DNA from: a bacterium
GTDB lineage: Bacteria; Desulfobacterota; DSWW01
Assembly (NCBI GenBank): GCA_028277985.1
Contig: JANQFG010000106.1
Span: 116,939-180,938, forward strand
Length of the DNA stretch: 64,000 nt
Direction: 5' to 3'
The notes beneath the pieces were generated by a model. The model had not been told where the DNA came from, searched no databases, and saw only the letters and a program-made list of their open reading frames with translations. The translations under genes and the position numbers were made by a program. Below, piece by piece: positions 14,899-23,412 of the stretch. Every line of letters begins with the position of its first letter. The stretch's first letter is position 1.

Positions 14899-15588
14899 AT
14901 GGGATCTCAGAAGGTACTGCTCTTCGACATCGATGCCACGCTCTTGAAGACGGGTTGGGCCGGTTTTCGGGCCCTGAACCGGGTGTTCCACGAGCTCTAT
15001 GGCATTTCAGAGGCCACGGACGGGATCAAGCCCGCTGGGAAGACCGATCCATTGATCATCCGGGAAATGGTCGAGAAACGTCTCCCGGATCTGGACCCGG
15101 ATCAGGAGATCCCGAAAGTGGTGGAACACTATGTGGATTACCTTGCGGAAGAGGTGGAGGTGTCCCCCGGGTTTCAGGTGATGCCGGGCGTTCCCGACCT
15201 TCTCGAGGCCTTGTCCCGTATCCCCCACCTGGCCCTCGGCCTGGCTACCGGGAACCTCGAGCAGGGGGCATACATCAAGCTGCGCAGGGCGGGCCTTGGC
15301 TCCTATTTCTCGTTCGGCGGTTTCGGGAGCGACTCGGAGAACCGAACCGAGCTGGTCAGAGCGGCCATCCGTCGGGCCGGGGAGCACCTGAAGGGCGACG
15401 TCCCTCTCGACTCGGTCTATGTGATCGGGGACACCCCTCGCGATGTCCTGTGCGGAAAGGAAGCGGGAGCGCGGACCGTTGCCGTTGCCACGGGCGGGTC
15501 GAGCGTGGAGGAACTCGCTACCCACGACCCGGACCACCTCTTCGAGGACTTCACCTCCACAGACGCTGTCGTTGCGATCTTTCTGTAG
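14899..15588 (+). CDS. HAD-superfamily hydrolase (phosphoglycolate-phosphatase-like)
   Basis: 229 aa. Motif I is FDIDATLL (nucleophile Asp, with second Asp and the unusual Ala where most have Gly), motif II is LATGN (Thr), motif III a basic residue near ENRTELVRAAI, and motif IV VIGDTPRDVLCGKEAG. The cap spans about residues 18-95. This pattern is common for HAD proteins of the phosphoglycolate phosphatase / Gph-like group in Gram-negative bacteria; the substrate is unproven. It ends 22 bp before the convergent yggT-like gene. Confidence 0.88.
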   Translation: MGSQKVLLFDIDATLLKTGWAGFRALNRVFHELYGISEATDGIKPAGKTDPLIIREMVEKRLPDLDPDQEIPKVVEHYVDYLAEEVEVSPGFQVMPGVPDLLEALSRIPHLALGLATGNLEQGAYIKLRRAGLGSYFSFGGFGSDSENRTELVRAAIRRAGEHLKGDVPLDSVYVIGDTPRDVLCGKEAGARTVAVATGGSSVEELATHDPDHLFEDFTSTDAVVAIFL

Positions 15589-15610
15589 CCCCTATGGAGC
15601 CTGCCAGCCC

Positions 15611-15904
15611 TCAACGAAGGCCTACAGCCATTTGCAGCAGGGACTGTACCACAAAGGCCTGCAAGAAGACGATGGCCAGGATGACCAGAATAGGCGAGAA
15701 ATCGAACCCACCGTAGGATACGGAGAGCCTTTGCCGCACGGCGGAGAGGACCGGCTCGGTGACGGAATACAGGAACCGCACGATCGAATTGTACGGGTCC
15801 GCATTGACCCAGGAGACAACGGCCCGGGCGATGATGATCCACATGTACAGGGTCAAGACCATGTCAATGACCCTGGCCACGGCAATGAGCAGGTTGGATA
15901 GCAT
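15611..15904 (-). CDS. YggT-family integral membrane protein
   Basis: 97 aa with two hydrophobic helices (about 4-27 and 68-90) and the family signature between them: ARAVVSWVNADPYNSIVRFLYSVTEPVL ('R.l.sW.npdp.npi...L...T.P.L.P.R'). YggT proteins are short inner-membrane proteins linked to osmotic tolerance and, in some bacteria, to septum or chloroplast nucleoid organisation; their biochemical role is not settled. The start overlaps the tyrS stop by one base (TAATG at 15904), so translation is likely coupled. Confidence 0.88.
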   Translation of the reverse strand: MLSNLLIAVARVIDMVLTLYMWIIIARAVVSWVNADPYNSIVRFLYSVTEPVLSAVRQRLSVSYGGFDFSPILVILAIVFLQAFVVQSLLQMAVGLR

Positions 15905-17148
15905 TACTTGCCCTCTTTCACTAGGATCCGGTGAAACCTCTTCTTGCCTGCCCTGACGAGGATGCCGGTCGCCTCGAGGTTTTTCATGCCGATCCTCTCG
16001 TCAAAGGCATCGAGCCGCCGCTCGTTCACATAGCCCCCGCCCTGCTGGATCAGCCTCCTTGCGTCCGCTCGGCTCTTGCACAGCCCCACCTCGTGGAAGA
16101 GCTGCCACGCTGCAATGCCCTCTTCCAGGCGCTCCTTTTCGATTTCACTCGTGGGGACCGATTGAAGGTCTTCGCCTCCGGCCGGGCCGAACAGGCTTCT
16201 CGCCGCATCACGGGCCTTGGCGGCTTCCTCCTCGGAATGGGTGATCTTCGTTGCCTCGAAGGCCAGCACTTCCTTCGCCTCACGGATGGCCTCGCCCTCG
16301 AGGCTTCCCAGCCTCTCGACCTCTTCCATGGGAAGAAAGGTGAAAAGGGCTAAGAACCTCTTCACGTCCGCGTCGTCTACATTGATCCAGTACTGGTAGA
16401 AATCGTAGGGGCTGGTCTTATCCGGGTCGAGCCACAGAGCGCCGGCAGCGGTTTTGCCCATCTTCTCGCCGGAGTTGGTCGTCAGCAGGGGAAAGGTGAT
16501 GCCGTACACCTGGGCGCTTTCCAGGCGGCGCGTGAGATCGATGCCCGCGCAGATGTTGCCCCACTGGTCGGAGCCGCCCATCTGCAGCTTGCAGTCGTGG
16601 TGTTTGTACAGGTACCAGAAATCATAGGCCTGCAGGAGCATGTAATTGAACTCGATGAAGCTCAGGCCGCTCTCCTGCTCCAATCGAAGCTTGTAGGACT
16701 CCGAGGAGAGCATCCGGTTGACGCTGAAGTGGCGGCCGATGTCCCGGAGGAATTCGATGTATCGAAGGTCTCCGAGCCAGTCCACGTTGTTGACCATCAG
16801 GGCCTTGCCTTCGCTGAAATCGAGGTAGTGCGAGAGCTGTTTCTTCAGGGCCTCGGCATTCGCCTCGGTTTCTTCCTGGCTCATGACCTTGCGAAGCTCG
16901 GTCTTTCCGCTCGGGTCCCCCACGAGGCCGGTGCCGCCGCCCACGAGCACGATGGGGCGGTGCCCGCAGCGCTGCATGTGGACGAGGCTCATGATCGGCT
17001 CCAGGGAGCCCGCGTGCAGGCTCGGCGCGGTCGGATCGAACCCTATGTAGCAGGCCGTCGGCTTCTCCAGAAGCTCCCTTATTCCCGCGTCGTCTGTTGT
17101 CTTCTCGATGAAGCCTCTCTCTTGGAAAACGTCCAGCACGTTACTCAC
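15904..17148 (-). CDS. tyrS: Tyrosyl-tRNA synthetase
   Basis: 414 aa, the usual length. It charges tRNA-Tyr with tyrosine in the cytoplasm. The class I HIGH-like motif appears as LHAGSLEP (bacterial form 'LHLGHL.P', so slightly altered). YMLLQAYDFWYLY and GGSDQWGNI are the tyrosine/ATP pocket, and EKMGKTAAGALWLDP with KTSPYDFYQYWIN is the KMSKS equivalent with the conserved GAxWLDP. The last 60 residues are an S4 RNA-binding domain (KSRADARRLIQQGGGYVNERRL). The gene overlaps the upstream radical SAM gene by 4 bases (ATGA at 17145-17148) and the downstream yggT-like gene by one. Confidence 0.97.
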   Translation of the reverse strand: MSNVLDVFQERGFIEKTTDDAGIRELLEKPTACYIGFDPTAPSLHAGSLEPIMSLVHMQRCGHRPIVLVGGGTGLVGDPSGKTELRKVMSQEETEANAEALKKQLSHYLDFSEGKALMVNNVDWLGDLRYIEFLRDIGRHFSVNRMLSSESYKLRLEQESGLSFIEFNYMLLQAYDFWYLYKHHDCKLQMGGSDQWGNICAGIDLTRRLESAQVYGITFPLLTTNSGEKMGKTAAGALWLDPDKTSPYDFYQYWINVDDADVKRFLALFTFLPMEEVERLGSLEGEAIREAKEVLAFEATKITHSEEEAAKARDAARSLFGPAGGEDLQSVPTSEIEKERLEEGIAAWQLFHEVGLCKSRADARRLIQQGGGYVNERRLDAFDERIGMKNLEATGILVRAGKKRFHRILVKEGK

Positions 17149-18632
17149 GATTCGACTCCTTGATTCCCGGATCCGGGCACGGCAAGCGGGGGCAGGCCCT
17201 CCTGCACCCTTCGCAGGATGTCCCAGAAGGCCCCTCGGTGCCCGTCCCGAAGTGCCTTTACCAGGACTTCGTTTTCGTTGTAGTTGTAGTTCGCCTGCTC
17301 CGACTCCTTGATGGGGAGCAGAAAGCGGGCGTCATCCCTGACGAGGCCGGTCAGGTAGGCCTGCCAGCCCGGGCCCATCTCATGGGATACGAAAAATACA
17401 GGATACAGCAGATCCTCGTTTCGCTCCAGTCTCCCCTCCAGGTTCGGGTTCTCCTTCAGGGGGCCCTGCTTCAGCACTTCCCTGGAAAGGGCGGTGCCCG
17501 GGTAGATCCTGATTCCGCAGTTCGTGCCGACCCGCGGGACGTCGATCTCGCGGCAGAACTCGATTGCCTCCCGCAGGGTCTCCCTCGTCTCTCCCTGTCC
17601 GCCGAGGAGGAGGTCGAACAGGACGGGAAGCCCGGCCCTGCGGGTGGCCTCGACGGTTCTCCTTAGATCTTCTGCACCATGTTTCCGTCCGAATCCTGCG
17701 AGGATGGCGGGATGGCTGTGGTCCGCGCCGAAATTGATCCCTGCGCAGCCGGCTGCGGCCATTCGGAAGGCGAGGGCCTCGTCGAAGCCCTCCGGGCTTG
17801 CATAGGTGAACCAGCGAATCCTCTCTGCGAGTCCGGCCTGCTCCACTGCCTCGCAGACGGCGAGGGCGTGGTCTCGAGGCATGTTGAATTCGCTGTCGCA
17901 GAGATGAAACACGTTCACGCCCTGCTCGACCAGGGTTTCGATCTCCCTGATCAGGTAGGCAAGGGGCTTGGCAAAGACCCGGCTGCCTTTTGCCACGGGA
18001 TCGACGCAGTATCGGCAAAGCCCGTCGCAGCCTCTCTTCGTCTCCAGCCCCACCATGCCTCCGGCCTGAAAGTAACTGGCGTTGTCCACGGTTCGACGGG
18101 GGGAGAAGAAGTCCTCCTCCATGGTGGGCGGGCTTGGGGGATTCGATCGGATACGATCCTCGTCCCTCCACACCAATCCCGGAATCTCCGGATAGGCATC
18201 CTCGTCTTCGAGAGATGCCAGCAGGCGGAGCAGGTCTCTTTCCTCTGCGCCGGCGATGCCGAGATCCGCCCCCAGATAGCCGAGGATCGCCTCCGGGGCG
18301 ATCGAAAACCCGCATCCCCCGAGTATGACCGGTCTTGCGAGTCTCTCTCGAAGAGATTGCACCAGATCTCGAAACTGCGGCAGGAAGGGGGCCTGGCTGA
18401 AGTAGTAGGCATCGTCGATGTTCCGTACGGTCAACAGGACGGCATCCGCGCCGCCGGCTTCGAGGTCCTGCCACCGGGACTCGGGGAGTTGGGAAGCGGA
18501 AGGATCCTCACCGCACAGGTCCACGACCCTGAAACGGAATCCCCGAGAGGACAGCGCCTCCCCGATGGAGTCCAGAGCCAGTGGGGCCACCGGGGGACGG
18601 ATTCGATTCGGATTGATGATAAGAATTTCCAT
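17145..18632 (-). CDS. B12-binding-domain radical SAM protein
   Basis: 495 aa from the ATG at 18632, with AGGTGA 5-6 bases upstream. Residues 1-140 look like a cobalamin-binding-type Rossmann domain (IINPNRIRPPVAPLALDSIGEAL; VILGGCGFSIAPEAILGYL). The DxHxxG cobalamin-ligand motif is not obvious, so B12 may not be bound. Around residue 203-210 KRGCDGLCRYC gives the CxxxCxxC [4Fe-4S]-SAM cluster, followed by an Elp3/MiaB-like radical SAM barrel with HLCDSEFNMP and LLLGGQGETRETL. Such enzymes do methylations or ring chemistry; the substrate is unknown. It is translationally coupled to tyrS, which is unusual. Confidence 0.88.
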   Translation of the reverse strand: MEILIINPNRIRPPVAPLALDSIGEALSSRGFRFRVVDLCGEDPSASQLPESRWQDLEAGGADAVLLTVRNIDDAYYFSQAPFLPQFRDLVQSLRERLARPVILGGCGFSIAPEAILGYLGADLGIAGAEERDLLRLLASLEDEDAYPEIPGLVWRDEDRIRSNPPSPPTMEEDFFSPRRTVDNASYFQAGGMVGLETKRGCDGLCRYCVDPVAKGSRVFAKPLAYLIREIETLVEQGVNVFHLCDSEFNMPRDHALAVCEAVEQAGLAERIRWFTYASPEGFDEALAFRMAAAGCAGINFGADHSHPAILAGFGRKHGAEDLRRTVEATRRAGLPVLFDLLLGGQGETRETLREAIEFCREIDVPRVGTNCGIRIYPGTALSREVLKQGPLKENPNLEGRLERNEDLLYPVFFVSHEMGPGWQAYLTGLVRDDARFLLPIKESEQANYNYNENEVLVKALRDGHRGAFWDILRRVQEGLPPLAVPGSGNQGVES

Positions 18633-18851
18633 AGTCTTCACCTGAACGAACGCGCAATGGATGACGGATCAGGAGGGAAACCGAACGTCTATGGCTGAGC
18701 CATCATGCTAGGCTACAGAGGCCGTGTTTTCAACCGCTCGAGACGGAGCCCGGACAAGGCGAGACGTGACAGGGAGTGCACATATGTGATACCAACCCAT
18801 ATTGCTCGGACGGTTTCCATTCATGGAGAAGCGAAAGGATCCGAGAGAGCC

Positions 18852-19889
18852 ATGGAAACACCTGCAGAGAGCAGGGGACGATTGTCGGTGAAGGGGATGA
18901 TCGCCTCTGTCCTGATCGCCGTGGGGATTCTCGTCATCCTTCTGAGGGTCACCGATGTCTCCCCCTCGCTCGTGCTGAATACGCTCAAGAACGTCTCCCC
19001 GGCCGCGCTCGCGGTCGGTTTGTTGTTCCACATTGTCACCTATCTGCTTCGATGCCTCCGCTTCCGGCTGCTCATCCACTCGGCAAGGCCAAAGATCGGT
19101 TCGCTTTTCGAGATCGTCGCCGTGCACAACCTTTTGAACCATGTTCTTCCTTTCCGCACCGGCGAATTGAGCTACCTGTATCTGATCCGCTCCCTGCACG
19201 GGGTCCCCGTGGCCGAGGGGGTGGGCACCCTGGCCATCTGTCGCATCATGGATCTCATGGCCTTTGCGCTCTTCTATCCGATTGCGATCATCCTCCTGTA
19301 TCTCCAGGGTTTTGCTTTTCCGTCCTATGTCTGGACCGTGCTCTGGGCCGTTGTACCCCTCTTCTTCATCCTCGCCGGCATTCTTGTGGTGTTGGCGCTC
19401 AGAGGGAAGGTCCTGGTCCAGTTCCTGCGTCGCCTCCTGGACCGTTCACGCCTGTCCGGTTCGGCTATGACCGATCGAATTCTGGACAAGCTCGATGAAG
19501 CGGCCTACAGCTTCGAGCACCTGGGGACACGAAAGGTGTATCTGGGCGCATTCCTCCTGTCCCTGGTTATGCTCGGGATCATCTACTTCGTTACGTACAT
19601 CCTACTGGCAGGGATGGGCTATCCAATGCAGATCCTGCTGGTGGTCTTCTGCTCCACGCTGGCCTCCCTCAGTTTGCTGCTTCCATTGTACAGCTTCGGG
19701 GGCTTCGGCACCCTCGAGGCGGGGTGGACGGTCGGCTGCGTCATGGCGGGCTTCTCCAAAGAGATGGGAATGGCAAGCGGTCTGACGTTTCATATGATCG
19801 TGCTCGGCTATGTCTCCATTATGGGGCTGTACGGTTTCGCCCGGATAGGCAGAGCAGGATGGGCCTGGAACAAACCGGAAGCTGACTGA
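18852..19889 (+). CDS. Lysylphosphatidylglycerol-synthase-like transmembrane protein (UPF0104 type)
   Basis: 345 aa from the ATG at 18852. About eight hydrophobic helices are visible across the whole length (for example MIASVLIAVGILVILLRV, AFALFYPIAIILLYL, VPLFFILAGILVVLAL). It carries family landmarks: RCLRFRLLI, HNLLNHVLPFRTGELSYLYLIR ('n..lP.R.GE..r..ll') and SFGGFGTLEAGW ('p.p.g.G..E'). The C-terminal lysyl-transfer domain of MprF is absent, so it is a stand-alone flippase-like or glycosyltransferase-associated membrane protein rather than a full MprF. It begins about 220 bp from the divergent radical SAM gene and precedes the FG-GAP gene by 27 bp. Confidence 0.87.
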   Translation: METPAESRGRLSVKGMIASVLIAVGILVILLRVTDVSPSLVLNTLKNVSPAALAVGLLFHIVTYLLRCLRFRLLIHSARPKIGSLFEIVAVHNLLNHVLPFRTGELSYLYLIRSLHGVPVAEGVGTLAICRIMDLMAFALFYPIAIILLYLQGFAFPSYVWTVLWAVVPLFFILAGILVVLALRGKVLVQFLRRLLDRSRLSGSAMTDRILDKLDEAAYSFEHLGTRKVYLGAFLLSLVMLGIIYFVTYILLAGMGYPMQILLVVFCSTLASLSLLLPLYSFGGFGTLEAGWTVGCVMAGFSKEMGMASGLTFHMIVLGYVSIMGLYGFARIGRAGWAWNKPEAD

Positions 19890-19916
19890 ATCGAGGACAG
19901 AAGGGGCCGATACGCC

Positions 19917-21452
19917 ATGTATATCCGGCACGCTTGGATCGCCCGGCCGGCAGGAGTTGGATCTTGTCCGGTCGTCTGCGCGCTCTTGTTGCTCGCCCTT
20001 GCCCACGAGGGGCGTGCCCAGACCTTCAAGGCGCACAGTCTTCGCGTTGCAGGACAGGTCATGGAGGTGAGGTCCGCGGACCTTGACGGTGACGGCCTGC
20101 AGGAGTTGCTCGTGTCATCGACGACTCACGTGGACGGAACGCCGGAACGCACGCTGCACGCGTGCGGTTGGAGGGGGAAGGGGAGTGAGGTGCGCCCCGT
20201 CTTCAAGGAGGCCTGGAGGGTATCACCCAAGGCCGTCTTCTGGGATGTGGGTTCGGCAGGGGAGGCCGGCAAGGAGAAACACGTCTACTTTCTCTCTATG
20301 GACGGCCTGTCGGAGGTGGACCGATTCGGGTTCGCGCCCCGTCAACGCATCGAGGCGCCCGTTCTGGTTTCGGTGGGACAGGAGGATGAATTCCTCTCGC
20401 TGGATTTCATCCGGGACTGGGATGGGGACGGCATAGAGGAGGCGATGCTGCCCCTGGGTCGGGAAGCTCGATTCTACCGGCGGAAGAATGCGGAGGAGTG
20501 GGCGCCGGAAGAGTCCGTGACAGTCATGCCCCTGGCTTACTACAGCAACAACAAGTTTTTTGGGCGGGACCTGGGAGGCTACGAGTACCTCTCCGTCTTT
20601 CTCTATCCGCTACTGGAGGTGGTCGACCTGAACGGGGACGGCCGAAAGGACCTGTTGGCGCTCAGCAACGGAAAGGGTCTCGGCTATCTGCGGGGGAAGC
20701 AAGGAAGACTCGATCCGAAGCCGATTACCTGGGACCTGGAAATCCGCAACGAGAAGGAGCTGGCCGAGCACCGGGCCGTGCTGTCCTATCGGGTGGCCGA
20801 TCTGAACAAGGACGGTTGCGCGGATGTGGTCGTCCACAAGGTGTCCATGAGCTTCAGCGACTGGGACGGAGAGACCGCGGTCTTTCTCGGAAGACCCGAG
20901 CGGACCCGCAAGAGGGAGCCGCACCAGAGGATTCCCTCCCGTGGTTTCCTTTCCGGCGTGTCTCTGGATGACCTGGACGGTGACGGGTATGAAGATGTAA
21001 CGGTATGGTCGGTCAAGATGGGGATCGTGCCCCTTGCGGAGATCCTCCTGAGAAGGCTCATACACATCCGGGCGTACACCTACTTCGGGGCCTGGCCCGA
21101 GGGGTTCCCGGCCAAACCGACGGGTGAGCGCGATTTCAATCTGCACATCGATGGGGACCGGCCGGACTTCATCCGCGGACTCATGCCGAACGTGAAAGGC
21201 GACTTCAACCGGGACGGGATCAAGGACCTGGTGGCCGGAAAGGGGGACAGCAGGGTAGCCATCTATCTTGGCCGGCCGGGAAGAAGGTTCGATCCGCAGC
21301 CCTGGGCCGTACTCGACGCGCCGGACGTCAACTATGTGGAGCCGGATGATCTGGACGGAAACGGCCTGGTCGATCTCTACGGGTATCAGGTGGAACCGGA
21401 GGGGCTTTCCCGCGTTCACGTGTGGCTTCAGGTCCCTGCAGAGCAGCCTTGA
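19917..21452 (+). CDS. Secreted FG-GAP/VCBS repeat protein
   Basis: 511 aa. The N-terminus has a signal peptide with the hydrophobic core VCALLLLALA and a likely cleavage after GRA. The mature part contains seven calcium-binding-like loops of the form D-x-(D/N)-x-(D/N)-G: DLDGDGLQE, DWDGDGIEE, DLNGDGRKD, DLNKDGCAD, DLDGDGYED, DFNRDGIKD and DLDGNGLVD. They are spaced as in integrin-alpha-type FG-GAP repeats, so a beta-propeller located in the periplasm or outside is likely. Its partner is unknown. It is probably cotranscribed with the membrane protein 27 bp upstream and ends 9 bp before the convergent cysE. Confidence 0.87.
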   Translation: MYIRHAWIARPAGVGSCPVVCALLLLALAHEGRAQTFKAHSLRVAGQVMEVRSADLDGDGLQELLVSSTTHVDGTPERTLHACGWRGKGSEVRPVFKEAWRVSPKAVFWDVGSAGEAGKEKHVYFLSMDGLSEVDRFGFAPRQRIEAPVLVSVGQEDEFLSLDFIRDWDGDGIEEAMLPLGREARFYRRKNAEEWAPEESVTVMPLAYYSNNKFFGRDLGGYEYLSVFLYPLLEVVDLNGDGRKDLLALSNGKGLGYLRGKQGRLDPKPITWDLEIRNEKELAEHRAVLSYRVADLNKDGCADVVVHKVSMSFSDWDGETAVFLGRPERTRKREPHQRIPSRGFLSGVSLDDLDGDGYEDVTVWSVKMGIVPLAEILLRRLIHIRAYTYFGAWPEGFPAKPTGERDFNLHIDGDRPDFIRGLMPNVKGDFNRDGIKDLVAGKGDSRVAIYLGRPGRRFDPQPWAVLDAPDVNYVEPDDLDGNGLVDLYGYQVEPEGLSRVHVWLQVPAEQP

Positions 21453-21461
21453 AAGCTCGCT

Positions 21462-22172
21462 TCAGTCGCCCTGCGGCTTCTTTGTCCTTCGCCGCCTGCG
21501 GTTCTTCCTCGGCGCTTCCTTCTTGACGGCGCCTCCCGTCTCTGTCTCATCGAGCCTCTTTCTGAGGTTCGCCACCTCTTCCCGAAGGCTCTGGATCGCC
21601 TGGACGACCGGGTCGGGCAGGGTACCATGGTTCAGGTCGGTCTCGGTGCGCATCCCGTTCTGGACGACCCTTCCCGGGACCCCGACCACGGTGGACCCGG
21701 GGGGCACGGAGTCGATGACGACCGAGCCCGCACCGATACGTACGCCGTCCCCGATCATGACCGGGCCAAGAACCGTTGCTCCGGTACCCAGCACGACGTG
21801 GTTGCCGATCGTGGGATGTCGCTTCTGCTTCTCGAGGCTGGTTCCGCCGAGAACGACCCCTTTGTAGACCAGCACATCGTCGCCGATCTCGGTGGTCTCT
21901 CCGATCACCACACCCATGCCGTGATCGATGAATACGCGGCGGCCGATTCCCGCGCCTGGGTGGATCTCTATACCAGTGAGAAAGCGGGACAAGTGGGAGA
22001 AGAGCCTTGCGCTGAACGTGTGTCCCCGTTTCCAGAGCCAGTGGGCCATCCGGTGGGCCCACAGTGCGTGAAGGCCCGGGTAGCAGGTAAGAACCTCCGG
22101 CAGCGTGCGGGCCGCAGGATCCTTGGAGAAGACCGTCTGAATGTCTTCCCGCATGTCTTGGAGAATTCCCAT
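21462..22172 (-). CDS. cysE: Serine O-acetyltransferase
   Basis: 236 aa, typical of the short bacterial form. It transfers acetyl from acetyl-CoA to L-serine, the first step of cysteine synthesis. The N-terminal helical part contains [21 protein letters not shown] and HRMAHWLW. Then a left-handed beta helix of hexapeptide repeats follows ([33 protein letters not shown]), with the catalytic HG in [11 protein letters not shown] and the ... [16 protein letters not shown] loop. The last 35 residues are a coiled, basic tail (NLRKRLDE ... KNRRRRR) beyond the usual CysE end. The gene stands alone, 89 bp downstream of the AlkB-type gene on the same strand. Confidence 0.95.
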   Translation of the reverse strand: MGILQDMREDIQTVFSKDPAARTLPEVLTCYPGLHALWAHRMAHWLWKRGHTFSARLFSHLSRFLTGIEIHPGAGIGRRVFIDHGMGVVIGETTEIGDDVLVYKGVVLGGTSLEKQKRHPTIGNHVVLGTGATVLGPVMIGDGVRIGAGSVVIDSVPPGSTVVGVPGRVVQNGMRTETDLNHGTLPDPVVQAIQSLREEVANLRKRLDETETGGAVKKEAPRKNRRRRRTKKPQGD

Positions 22173-22261
22173 GGGATGCCTGGTTCGTTGCGGGAAGCGC
22201 CTGTCCGGTCGCGGCCCGGTCTTCTAGAGCGGGGGTATAATTTCTACCATTCTAGTAGACA

Positions 22262-23347
22262 TTACGACAGATCCTGGGTCGGGTTGTCAAGGACGGCCTC
22301 TTTCGTGTCCGCCCGGGACCTCTCCAGGCGATCGTCCATGACCCATCGCCAAAGCGGCGGCACCAGAGTCAGCAACAGCATTCCTGCGTAGCCGTTCGGA
22401 AGCTGGGGGCTTTCCCGGAAATCCCGAAGGATCTGGTACCGGCGGTTGGGCCGGTAGTGGTGGTCCGAGTGACGCTGCAGGTTGAACAGGAAGTAGTTGG
22501 TCAACCGGTGGCCCGAGTTCCAGGAGTGAAAGGGTTGCACCTTCTCGTAACGCCCGTCCGGGAGCCGCTTTCGCTCCATTCCGTAGTGTTCCAGATAGTT
22601 GACCGCCTCGAGCAGCGAGACCGCCACAAAGCTCTGCGCAAGGAAGAACAGGGCCGCACCGAACCCGAAGGCCCACCAGAGGGCGGCGACGAGCGACAGT
22701 TCGACCAGAACGTGTCTGTGCACGGCGTTTCGAAGAAAACCTGCCTTGCGGCCCTCTCGGGCCAGTCGATCCGCCTCGAGCCGATAGGCACTCTGAAAGC
22801 CGCCTACGATTGTACGGGGCCAGTAGGCATAGAAGGACTCCCCCTTACGGGCCGTTGCCGGATCCTCCGGCGTGGCCACGGTTCGATGGTGGCCTCTCAC
22901 GTGCTCGATCGCCCAGTGAAGATAGCAGGTGGTGGCCAGCATGATTCTGCCGAGGAAAGGCTCGAGCCGGTTGTTGACCCGGTGGATCAACTCGTGGGAC
23001 ACGTTGATCCCCAGAGCACCGCTGGTGATGCCCACCGAGAGAACGAAACCGGTCAGCTCGAGGGGACTCAAGTAGCGATGGGTCACCACGTAGGCGCCCC
23101 AGACGACCAGGCCCACTTGTACGGGCATGCAGGCCCACGTGATGAGCCTGAACGCCCTGCCTCCCGACAGGCCGGCTTCTTCCTGCTCGGTCGGGTTCTT
23201 CAGATTCAGCCCGACGAAGAAATCCAGGATAGGCAGGAGCCCGAAGACGAGGGCCAGGGCCATGAAGTTGTACGCGCCGCCCAGGAGATAGCCCGTGATC
23301 ACCGAGAGGGGAAGAAGGAAGATGATGCAGAAGGGAAGGGGGTTCAT
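22262..23347 (-). CDS. alkB: AlkB-type membrane alkane 1-monooxygenase
   Basis: 361 aa from the ATG at 23347 (GGAGAG 5 bases upstream). It has about six transmembrane helices and the di-iron His motifs: HELIH (118-122), EHVRGHH (148-154), NYLEHYG near 255 and LQRHSDHH near 285. These distinguish AlkB from fatty acid desaturases, which lack NYLEHYG. AlkB hydroxylates medium-chain alkanes using O2 and electrons delivered by rubredoxin from a flavoprotein reductase. A reductase of that type is encoded 65 bp upstream in the same direction, but no canonical rubredoxin gene lies in the window. Substrate range is unproven; related enzymes also oxidise fatty acids or ethers. Confidence 0.9.
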   Translation of the reverse strand: MNPLPFCIIFLLPLSVITGYLLGGAYNFMALALVFGLLPILDFFVGLNLKNPTEQEEAGLSGGRAFRLITWACMPVQVGLVVWGAYVVTHRYLSPLELTGFVLSVGITSGALGINVSHELIHRVNNRLEPFLGRIMLATTCYLHWAIEHVRGHHRTVATPEDPATARKGESFYAYWPRTIVGGFQSAYRLEADRLAREGRKAGFLRNAVHRHVLVELSLVAALWWAFGFGAALFFLAQSFVAVSLLEAVNYLEHYGMERKRLPDGRYEKVQPFHSWNSGHRLTNYFLFNLQRHSDHHYRPNRRYQILRDFRESPQLPNGYAGMLLLTLVPPLWRWVMDDRLERSRADTKEAVLDNPTQDLS

Positions 23348-23412
23348 CGTTGCTCTCCTCACGTGCTGGATGTGTCTTCAAGGTTTCACCAGGCCTTTGT
23401 CCCGCCCGGTCC

